A stretch of 20,330 bases of DNA. Source: Legionellales bacterium UBA4722 (GTDB lineage Bacteria; Pseudomonadota; Gammaproteobacteria; DSM-16500). Made by a program: the position numbers and the translations under genes. Below the pieces are notes generated by a model. It saw nothing but the letters and a program-made list of their open reading frames with translations. It ran no database searches and was not told where the DNA came from. This document shows, in pieces, positions 13,451-20,330 of this stretch; the stretch's first letter is position 1; the number at the start of each line of letters is the position of its first letter. The DNA lies in contig DHJK01000158.1 in assembly GCA_002404295.1 (NCBI GenBank), forward strand, positions 18,620-38,949, read 5' to 3'.

Positions 13451-14755
13451 GTGCAAAGTACTATTGTAGTTCTAAGGCTTAAAAAAAAGATTCTTTGCGT
13501 ATCTGCGGCATTAATTTCCTTATTATTTCATTTTAATAGTTATGCTGTTACTGACGGAATACCCCTGACTCTTCCTGCAGTAGAACGATTGGCAATAAAT
13601 CAAGCACCTGAATTAAAAAAACTACGAGCAACTGCTGGCGCGTTAAAAGAACAGTCTGTTGCAGATGGGCAATTATCTGATCCTCAATTAATACTAGGAG
13701 CTGCTAATGTTCCTACTAACTCATTTAGCTTTACGCAAGATGATATGACAATGGTGAATGTGGGGATACAACAAATTTTTCCACGCGGGCATTCCCTAGC
13801 AATAAAGTCTAAACAGACTAGAGCGCTTGCGACTGCTGAAGAACGAAAAAGCCAAGAACAAGCTGCAATGTTATTACGTAATGTGCGAGAGACATGGCTA
13901 GATTTATACTATTGGACAAAAGCAGAACAAGTCACTCGTGAAAACAGGACACTCTATCAGCGGTTGTTAAAAAGCACTGAGTCTCAGTATATTAACAGCA
14001 AGGCAAGCCAATCCGATGTACTTCAATTACAATTAGAGCTTTCTCGTCTTAATGATCAGGACGCACAAATTCAACAACGATTAGATGTATTGCGTGCACA
14101 ATTAGGTCGATGGGTGGGTACGAACGAGGCTAATCGACCTTTATTTAGTGAAATACCTAGTTGGCCGAATCCGCCACCGATGAAAGTGATGCAAGTACGA
14201 ATACAGGAACATCCGCTACTTAAAGTTGATTTCGCAAACATCGAAGCTGCTCGTGAACAAGTAGCCTATGCACAAGAGCAATATAAACCGGGATGGATGC
14301 TAGATGTCGGTTATGGAATACGGCAAGGCACCTATATGGATGGTTCTGGCAAGACACGTTCAAATTTTGTCGGTGCGCAAGTGACAATCGATTTGCCCTT
14401 TTTTACTTCAAGCAGACAAGATAAAACATTGCATGCCAGTGCATATCAACTTGAGGCTGCAGAGCTTGATCAAGATATACATTATAAAGATCTAATGAAA
14501 GAATTAACCGCTCAGTATGCTGTTTGGCAGAGTCTTTCCAAAAGAGACAGCTTGTATCAAAAAAAATTACTCCCTGAAGCTAGACAAAATTCCAAGGCAG
14601 CATTACTAGCCTATAGAAATTCTACGACTGATTTAACGACTGTTCTTCGTGCGTATAGTAATGAATTAACGATTCATCTTGAACAAACCCAAATACAAGT
14701 GGAACGTGCCAAGTCACGTGGAGCTCTTCTTTACTTAGAAGGAATAACATTCTGA
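13451..14755 (+). CDS. cusC: TolC-family outer-membrane channel of a heavy-metal RND pump (CusC/CzcC-like)
   Basis: The 434-aa product is the outer-membrane factor of the tripartite pump: a trimeric beta-barrel with a long periplasmic helical tunnel. A signal peptide is seen (LRLKKKILCVSAALISLLFH, likely cleavage after NSYA near residue 32). No lipobox Cys follows, unlike E. coli CusC, so it is not a lipoprotein of that type. Two outer-membrane-efflux repeats follow, rich in Gln-containing coiled coils (residues about 50-215 and 245-430), with conserved pieces such as ISDPQL-like QLSDPQLILGAANVPTN and LVGAQVTIDLPFFTSSRQDK-like segments. The start is GTG with GAGGA ten bases upstream. It leads the operon; cusB begins 57 nt after its stop. 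Confidence 0.85.
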   Translation: MQSTIVVLRLKKKILCVSAALISLLFHFNSYAVTDGIPLTLPAVERLAINQAPELKKLRATAGALKEQSVADGQLSDPQLILGAANVPTNSFSFTQDDMTMVNVGIQQIFPRGHSLAIKSKQTRALATAEERKSQEQAAMLLRNVRETWLDLYYWTKAEQVTRENRTLYQRLLKSTESQYINSKASQSDVLQLQLELSRLNDQDAQIQQRLDVLRAQLGRWVGTNEANRPLFSEIPSWPNPPPMKVMQVRIQEHPLLKVDFANIEAAREQVAYAQEQYKPGWMLDVGYGIRQGTYMDGSGKTRSNFVGAQVTIDLPFFTSSRQDKTLHASAYQLEAAELDQDIHYKDLMKELTAQYAVWQSLSKRDSLYQKKLLPEARQNSKAALLAYRNSTTDLTTVLRAYSNELTIHLEQTQIQVERAKSRGALLYLEGITF

Positions 14756-14812
14756 AAAGGAAATTAGTGCATATCGCATTTGTATGTTAATGGAGCAAAG
14801 GGAACTATCTGA

Positions 14813-16078
14813 ATGAAAAAAAGCTTAATTTCAATAACGATCATTATCCTGCTTGTACTGATTGCCGGTATTTTTATTGGGCGATATTCAGGACGTTCTT
14901 TAGTCCCAGCAAAAAAACCCATGTATTGGGTAGATACAATGGAGCCCACAATTCATTATCCAAAATCAGGAAAATCACGCATGGGAATGGAGTTAGTTCC
15001 TATTTATCCTGAAGCACAAGAGGGTGATCAGTCAGGTGTTCGTATTTCACCGGTTGTCATTAATAATCTTGGCATACGTACGATGCCAGTTTTAAAAGGA
15101 ACACTTTCAAGACGCATTGAAGCAGTGGGCTATATCGAACCGAATGAAAATAAAATTGCACATATTCATGCATACGCTGATGGATGGGTAAGAAAACTAT
15201 ATGTCAATACCATCGGCGCCCCTGTTAAAAAAGATCAAGTATTGCTACAGCTCTATTCTCCGATGCTCATCAATGCACAAGAAGAATATTTAATTGCACT
15301 AGGAAGTGGAGATCGAAATTTAACTGAAGCCTCTATTAAAAAAATGCAGGCACTTCATTTTTCCTCTCAACAAATTCAACAGTTAATCAATACTAAAAAA
15401 TCCAGTCAATTAGTGGATATTGTTTCACCGCAAGCAGGTGTGTTAACTGAACTCAATGTTAGGGAAGGTATGCGCGTCACGCCCGAAACAGAAATAATGC
15501 ATTTAGTCGACTTATCCAGTATTTGGATGATTGCTCAAGTTTTTGAAGATCAAGCTAATTGGGTGAAAGTGGATGAGTCAGCAGAAGCTAGATTGTCTGC
15601 TTTTCCGAGCAAAGTATGGAAAGGTAATGTTGAATATATCTATCCACAAGTTGATCCCACTACTCGTACATTAAAAGTCAGATTTCGCTTTAGCAATCCT
15701 GACGGTATTTTAAAGCCGAATATGTATACTAATATTTCTATTTTTGCAGAACCAAAATTCAATGTGCTAAGCATTCCAATTGAAGCGCTCATTCGCAGCT
15801 CACAAGGGGATCGTGTCATTGTTTTTTTAGGTAATGGACGTTTTCAAGTTCGTCCTGTTATGACGGGTATAGAATCCGGCGATCAAGTAGAAATTCTTTC
15901 TGGATTAAAGGCAGGCGAACGAGTGGTTTCTTCTGGACAATTTCTTATTGATTCAGAAGCTAATTTAAAAGCAGGTTTAGATAGAGTTGAAACACCTTCT
16001 CAAAAACCTACCACAGAGCAAAATTCTGGTTCTTCATCGTCAAATATGCCGACTGATATGAAAAAACTAACTCCTTAA
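14813..16078 (+). CDS. cusB: Periplasmic adaptor subunit of Cu/Ag RND efflux (CusB/HelB-like)
   Basis: The 421-aa adaptor links the RND pump to the channel and passes metal to it. It starts with a membrane anchor (residues 5-23, SLISITIIILLVLIAGIFIG). Next comes the heavy-metal-binding segment YWVDTMEPTIHYP...SRMGMELVPIY, in which M43, M57 and M59 stand in the spacing of the three Cu/Ag-binding methionines of E. coli CusB. The usual MSH-type domains follow: barrel-sandwich half-motif (AYADGWVRKLYVNTIGAPVK, about 120-140), alpha-hairpin (about 150-200), second half-motif (SPQAGVLTELNVREGMRV) and beta-barrel/MP domains (IPIEALIRSSQGDRVIVFLG). It lies 13 nt before cusA. Confidence 0.9.
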   Translation: MKKSLISITIIILLVLIAGIFIGRYSGRSLVPAKKPMYWVDTMEPTIHYPKSGKSRMGMELVPIYPEAQEGDQSGVRISPVVINNLGIRTMPVLKGTLSRRIEAVGYIEPNENKIAHIHAYADGWVRKLYVNTIGAPVKKDQVLLQLYSPMLINAQEEYLIALGSGDRNLTEASIKKMQALHFSSQQIQQLINTKKSSQLVDIVSPQAGVLTELNVREGMRVTPETEIMHLVDLSSIWMIAQVFEDQANWVKVDESAEARLSAFPSKVWKGNVEYIYPQVDPTTRTLKVRFRFSNPDGILKPNMYTNISIFAEPKFNVLSIPIEALIRSSQGDRVIVFLGNGRFQVRPVMTGIESGDQVEILSGLKAGERVVSSGQFLIDSEANLKAGLDRVETPSQKPTTEQNSGSSSSNMPTDMKKLTP

Positions 16079-16091
16079 AAGAGGACAAAAC

Positions 16092-19000
16092 ATGGTTGCA
16101 GGGATTATTCGCTGGTCAATTCAGAATCGGTTTTTGGTTCTTTTGGCAACCGTCCTGATTGTTTTATGGGGCTGTTACACAATAAAAAATACTGCAATAG
16201 ATGCTATTCCCGATTTATCTGATGTCCAAGTCATTATTAAAACAGATTACCCAGGCCAAGCACCTCAAGTCGTTGAAGATCAAGTGACCTATCCTTTGAC
16301 CACTGCTATGTTAGCAGTTCCAGGCGCTGTGACAGTACGTGCCGAGTCCGGTTTCGGCGTCTCTTATGTCTATATTATTTTTAAAGAGGGTACTGATCTT
16401 TATTGGGCGCGTTCTCGTGTATTGGAATACTTAAGTCAAATTGCCAATCGGTTGCCGCCCGGCGCTCAAACTGCTTTGGGCCCTGATGCAACCGGTGTGG
16501 GTTGGGTTTATGAATATGCGTTAATAGATAAAACGGGTCAGCACGATCTTGCGCAACTAACTAGTTTGCAAAATTGGTTTCTCAAATATGAGCTACAAAA
16601 AGTACCCGGTGTGGCAGAAGTGGCCACAGCAGGTGGCATGGTTAAACAGTATCAAATCACCCTAGACCCTAACCGATTACGTGCTTATGGTTTAACATTA
16701 GAGCAAGTAAAACAAGCCATTCAAAGAGGTAATCGCGAAGCAGGCGGTTCTGCAATTGAAATGGGTGAAGCAGAATATATGGTTCGTGCAAAAGGTTACA
16801 TGAAATCAATTCAAGACATCGAACAAGTTCCAGTTGGGTTAGGGAAGAACGGTATTCCAATTTTAGTAAAGGATATTGCTAACGTGCAACTGGGCCCCCA
16901 GATGCGTCGCGGTATAACGGAATTAAATGGCCAAGGAGAAGTAGTGGGGGGCATTATTGTCATGCGTTATGGACAAAATGCGATGGCGACCATTGCTGCT
17001 GTAAAGGAAAAACTATCGCAACTAAAATCAAGTTTGCCCAATGGGGTAGAAATAGTTGCTACTTATGACCGTTCCACTTTAATCAAAAGTGCGATAGACA
17101 CTCTAAAAGATAAATTGGTCGAAGAATTTATTTTGGTCTCACTTATTTGTATATTATTTCTTTTCCATTTTCGTTCCTCTCTCGTCATTATTATTAGCTT
17201 ACCAATTGGTATTATTATTGCCTTTATTGTAATGCATGCTCAAGGTATTAATGCCAATATTATGTCTCTTGGCGGTATTGCAATTGCTATCGGTGCGATG
17301 GTAGATGCTGCCATTGTGATGATTGAAAATGTACATAAACATTTAGAACAAAATCATAATAAGGCTAGAGAGCATTGGGATATTATTAAACAGGCTTCAT
17401 TAGAAGTTGGACCGCCTTTATTTTTTTCGTTACTCATTATTACATTTAGTTTTCTCCCCATTTTTGCTTTGCAGGCGCAAGAAGGGCGCTTATTTGCTCC
17501 CTTAGCGTATACAAAAACATATGCAATGGCTGCTGCAGCAATGCTCTCTGTGACCTTGGTGCCTGTCCTAATGGGCTATCTGATTAGAGGAAAAATTAAA
17601 CCAGAACAAGAAAATCCACTGAATCGCCTATTATTAAAAACTTACAAGCCAGTGATTAATGCAATATTGAAAGCACCTGAAAAAGTATTGATAATTGCAT
17701 TCGTTGTTGTGCTTGTTGGTTTTTGGCCTTTATCAAGATTGGGCGGTGAATTTATGCCTGAGTTGGATGAAGGTGACTTGCTCTATATGCCAACTACTTT
17801 TCCTGGTATTTCAATTGGAAAAGCACAACAGGTTTTACAACAAACAGATAAATTAATCGCCACAGTTCCCGAAGTGAAAAGTGTTTTTGGAAAAATTGGC
17901 CGAGCAGAAACTGCGACTGATCCTGCTCCGCTTTCAATGCTTGAAACCACAATCCAATTCAAATCTAAAAGCGAATGGCGTTCTGGTATGAATATAGCGA
18001 AACTCCGTTCTGAATTAGAATCGCGAGTTAAGCTTCCCGGATTATCTAATACTTGGGTCATGCCAATTCGAACTCGCATTGATATGTTAGCCACAGGTAT
18101 TAAAACACCTGTGGGTATAAAAATTGCGGGGTCTGATTTAAGCGTGCTTCAAGCGATAGGACAACAAATTGAAACAATTCTAAAACAAGTACCAGGCACA
18201 ACATCTGTTTTTGCTGAGCGGGTTGCGGGTAGCAGGTATGTCACCATTGATATAGATCGATTAAAAGCAGCAAGATATGGATTGAACATTGAAGATATTC
18301 AAGAAATTATTGAAACGGCTGTAGGTGGGATGAATGTGACCCAAACGGTCGAAGGGCGTGAGCGCTATCCTGTCAATTTACGTTATCCTCGTGAGATTCG
18401 TGACTCTATAGAAAAATTGCGTTTGTTACCGATTGTGACTATGTCTGGCGCAGTTATTCCGCTTAGTGAAGTTGCTAGCGTCGAAATCACTGAAGGGCCC
18501 GATATGATTCGAAGCGAAAATGCGCGGTTAAATGGGTGGGTCTATGTAGATATTGCAGGACGTGACCTAGGCTCTTATGTTAAAGACGCGCAGGCCGCTG
18601 TTAATCAACAAATCAAATTACCGGCAGGTTATTCTATTTCATGGTCAGGACAATATGAATATCTAGAACGCGCGAAAGAACGTTTAGGTATAGTTGCACC
18701 CTTTACTCTTGCTATTATAGCATTGTTATTATTTATTAATTTTCGACGAATTGCTGAAGTTATTATTATTCTCACAACCTTGCCACTTGCGCTGGTAGGT
18801 GGTATCTGGCTCTTGTATTTACTTGGCTATCACTTATCAGTTGCTGTAGGAGTAGGCTTTATTGCACTAGCTGGGGTTGCTGTTGAAATAGGGGTAGTGA
18901 TGTTGGTTTATCTTAACCAAGCACTGGAAAAACAAAAACAAATCGCAGATCAGGAAAATCGTGCTTTAACAAAACAAAATATCTCTAAAGCTATTATTGA

Positions 19001-19241
19001 AGGTGCCCTATTGCGTTTGCGCCCTATCATGATGACAGTTTCTGCAATCATTGGTGGTTTATTGCCGATTATGTTTTTAGGAGGCACAGGTTCTGAAGTG
19101 ATGCGACGCATAGCAGCACCCATGGTGGGCGGAATGGTGAGTGCTACGTTATTAACATTGGTTGTTATCCCCGCGGTCTATTTATTATGGAAGCAGTTTA
19201 AGCTTCCTGATGAGTCTGAGGGCAAAAGCCATGATAAATAA
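16092..19241 (+). CDS. cusA: Heavy-metal RND efflux pump, Cu(I)/Ag(I) type (CusA/HelA-like)
   Basis: The 1049-aa inner-membrane pump uses the proton gradient to expel metal through the CusC channel. It has the full RND plan: 12 helices and two large periplasmic loops. The TM4 signature AIAIGAMVDAAIVMIENVHK is the monovalent-metal (HME4) type rather than the CzcA type. The three methionines of the E. coli Cu/Ag site (M573, M623, M672) correspond to M566 (LLYM), M616 (PLSM) and M665 (IDML); spacings of 50 and 49 residues are identical. Proton-relay residues D405 and E939 correspond to D405 and E932, but K984 is replaced by Ile979 (RLRPIMMT). GAGGA lies six bases before the ATG. Length is normal and the gene ends the operon. 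Confidence 0.93.
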   Translation: MVAGIIRWSIQNRFLVLLATVLIVLWGCYTIKNTAIDAIPDLSDVQVIIKTDYPGQAPQVVEDQVTYPLTTAMLAVPGAVTVRAESGFGVSYVYIIFKEGTDLYWARSRVLEYLSQIANRLPPGAQTALGPDATGVGWVYEYALIDKTGQHDLAQLTSLQNWFLKYELQKVPGVAEVATAGGMVKQYQITLDPNRLRAYGLTLEQVKQAIQRGNREAGGSAIEMGEAEYMVRAKGYMKSIQDIEQVPVGLGKNGIPILVKDIANVQLGPQMRRGITELNGQGEVVGGIIVMRYGQNAMATIAAVKEKLSQLKSSLPNGVEIVATYDRSTLIKSAIDTLKDKLVEEFILVSLICILFLFHFRSSLVIIISLPIGIIIAFIVMHAQGINANIMSLGGIAIAIGAMVDAAIVMIENVHKHLEQNHNKAREHWDIIKQASLEVGPPLFFSLLIITFSFLPIFALQAQEGRLFAPLAYTKTYAMAAAAMLSVTLVPVLMGYLIRGKIKPEQENPLNRLLLKTYKPVINAILKAPEKVLIIAFVVVLVGFWPLSRLGGEFMPELDEGDLLYMPTTFPGISIGKAQQVLQQTDKLIATVPEVKSVFGKIGRAETATDPAPLSMLETTIQFKSKSEWRSGMNIAKLRSELESRVKLPGLSNTWVMPIRTRIDMLATGIKTPVGIKIAGSDLSVLQAIGQQIETILKQVPGTTSVFAERVAGSRYVTIDIDRLKAARYGLNIEDIQEIIETAVGGMNVTQTVEGRERYPVNLRYPREIRDSIEKLRLLPIVTMSGAVIPLSEVASVEITEGPDMIRSENARLNGWVYVDIAGRDLGSYVKDAQAAVNQQIKLPAGYSISWSGQYEYLERAKERLGIVAPFTLAIIALLLFINFRRIAEVIIILTTLPLALVGGIWLLYLLGYHLSVAVGVGFIALAGVAVEIGVVMLVYLNQALEKQKQIADQENRALTKQNISKAIIEGALLRLRPIMMTVSAIIGGLLPIMFLGGTGSEVMRRIAAPMVGGMVSATLLTLVVIPAVYLLWKQFKLPDESEGKSHDK

Positions 19242-19292
19242 TGGTACGTTAAATAAACACTGAATCAGCAATATGATGCACTAAAATCTCAG

Positions 19293-20105
19293 TTAAAATT
19301 CAATCGCCATTCCTGTACCAATATAATGATCAAAGCCACCGAGATCGCCGCTTATTCGTTGACCAAACTCAAGATCAACTGTAAGAGCTGGGTAGAGAAG
19401 GTAAATGATTCCTCCATCAAAATTAAACCCACTTCCTGCGCCAGGCCCTGTTTTACTCTGACCATATGTTTCTCCATATAAATCAACTTTAGGGTTTAAT
19501 GAATAAGTCAAAACAATATCAGGATTAATACTCGTGAAGCGTTGGCCTCCATCAGCACTCGATGTTGTTTCTGTGCTGCCACCCAGCATGAAGGTGAGAT
19601 TTAACACTGAATTAACAGTATAGCTAGCAATTCCATTTAATGCCGCGCCCAGTCCTTTATTACCAAAGGCTGCACTACCATTGGGCAATGTAAATAAGCT
19701 TTCCACGGTGGCTACCAAATTTTTAGTGTAACCAATCTCATGTTTTATACCAATCGTCGCTGCACTGAATCCTGAGCGCTGAATCATAGATTGATGTATA
19801 TAATTCGGCAATAAAATAACTAATTCATTATGAGCAGGTATTCCTAAACGAAATTCAGTCTCAGGAAAGTTCTGTTGGTGACCTGCTGCGTGACTGAGTT
19901 TTTGATATTGATAGCCAAATTCCAAAACAGCTTTTTTAACGGGTACGACACAGGCACTATCACCAATGGTAGGTCTATCTACAATATTAAGAAGTGCCGA
20001 AGGACCGCCACAAGGATCATCAGTTGTATCTGCAAATATATTGGAGTTCATTCCAGAGATAACGATCAATATCAGAAATAGCTTCCATACTTGTGTAGGT
20101 GTCAC
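19293..20105 (-). CDS. Outer-membrane beta-barrel transporter-like protein
   Basis: The 270-aa product has a signal peptide (residues 1-25, WKLFLILIVISGMNSNIFA, cleavage after IFA). The mature part consists of alternating short strands with aromatic girdles and loops rich in Gly, Ser and Asn: for example VLEFGYQYQKL, TEFRLGIPAHNELVIL, LTVDLEFGQRISGDL. The last residue is Phe (GTGMAIEF), the classic outer-membrane barrel insertion signal. It resembles the MetA-pathway-of-phenol-degradation/'putative transporter' barrel family common in Legionella. Two Cys (C33 and C53, in DDPCGGPS and SACVVPV) may form a disulfide. It converges with cusA, only 51 nt apart; a link to metal efflux is possible but rests on position alone. 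Confidence 0.75.
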   Translation of the reverse strand: MTPTQVWKLFLILIVISGMNSNIFADTTDDPCGGPSALLNIVDRPTIGDSACVVPVKKAVLEFGYQYQKLSHAAGHQQNFPETEFRLGIPAHNELVILLPNYIHQSMIQRSGFSAATIGIKHEIGYTKNLVATVESLFTLPNGSAAFGNKGLGAALNGIASYTVNSVLNLTFMLGGSTETTSSADGGQRFTSINPDIVLTYSLNPKVDLYGETYGQSKTGPGAGSGFNFDGGIIYLLYPALTVDLEFGQRISGDLGGFDHYIGTGMAIEF

Positions 20106-20330
20106 GAGCGTTCCTTACTAATATAACTTAAGTTTTCATTCCAACTTTACGATTTTATAATAAATTATACTAACTGTTAGATGATTATCGGGAAGATTTT
20201 AATAGTATTAAAAATTATTTAGTTGAATGGTTTTGAACTATGAGCATTCTGTTATCTTTAATAAGAATATTGTTTTTCCTCATGGATCTGAAGTTTCTTG
20301 ATAGTTTCAGAAGGACATAGATAAGCGTTT
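20106..20330. other. Intergenic region upstream of the beta-barrel gene
   Basis: AT-rich sequence with no supported gene. It should hold the promoter of the barrel gene (minus strand). A 26-codon plus-strand frame at 20240-20320 has no ribosome binding site. Confidence 0.4.

Noticed and set aside
20240..20320. 26-codon plus-strand frame near the right edge
   Set aside because: No ribosome binding site, and its hydrophobic start could be chance in AT-rich DNA.
1..20330. CRISPR array, transposase, integrase or toxin-antitoxin pair
   Set aside because: No regularly spaced repeats and no such protein signature were found on either strand.

Overview
The window reads as a chromosome segment of an AT-rich gammaproteobacterium. 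The left end carries the core ribosomal/tRNA-modification operon rpsP-rimM-trmD-rplS (minus strand). The style of the rest (many MFS carriers, orphan signalling fragments, broken genes, short palindromic repeats, a HelCBA/CusCBA-type metal pump) suggests a Legionellales/Coxiellaceae-like host-associated or amoeba-associated bacterium. That assignment is an inference from gene content, not a proven placement.

Layout. (1) 1-2209: a palindromic repeat cluster, then rplS, trmD, rimM and rpsP read leftward from a promoter with a perfect TATAAT box at 2182-2209. (2) 2210-5274: a non-coding stretch with a REP-like palindrome; an orphan Hpt phosphotransfer protein that still carries the tail of a receiver domain; a perfect terminator; then a cluster of small membrane proteins. 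A 27-aa protein and a 189-aa four-helix protein read leftward. A DUF1328/YtjA protein of 54 aa reads rightward; it and the 27-aa gene are easily missed because they are so short. After these come a GyrI-like effector-binding protein and a secreted protein of unknown function. (3) 5275-6058: a gene graveyard with a PEBP (YbhB/YbcL) remnant, a REP-like repeat, the 3' part of a tRNA-Arg gene (a probable attachment-site scar) and a frameshifted remnant. (4) 6059-12438: accessory genes: an APH-type small-molecule kinase, a decayed stretch with the tail of an MFS carrier, a LysR regulator followed at once by a methyltransferase-like gene, an MFS carrier in the opposite direction, a small unknown protein and an MHS-family MFS carrier. 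(5) 12439-20330: a metal-resistance block: a short CDF cation exporter diverging from a CusC-CusB-CusA tripartite RND pump, and a convergent outer-membrane beta-barrel protein.

How the genes work together. The best-supported functional unit is the metal block. CusA carries the three methionines of the Cu(I)/Ag(I) site and the monovalent-metal TM4 signature. CusB carries the three N-terminal methionines that capture Cu/Ag. CusC provides the outer-membrane channel. The CDF protein, transcribed from the same intergenic region, would move divalent cations from cytoplasm to periplasm. A Fur-box-like sequence lies between them. No CusRS, CueR or CusF is seen. The tRNA-Arg fragment at 5687-5733 is oriented so that an element inserted at the intact tRNA would lie to its right. 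The accessory genes could therefore be island cargo, but no integrase or second attachment site is inside the window.

No wholly new defence or mobile system was recognised. The most unusual items are the tRNA scar with its flanking gene debris, the hidden microprotein/DUF1328 locus, the orphan Hpt, and the CusA variant in which the proton-relay lysine is isoleucine.
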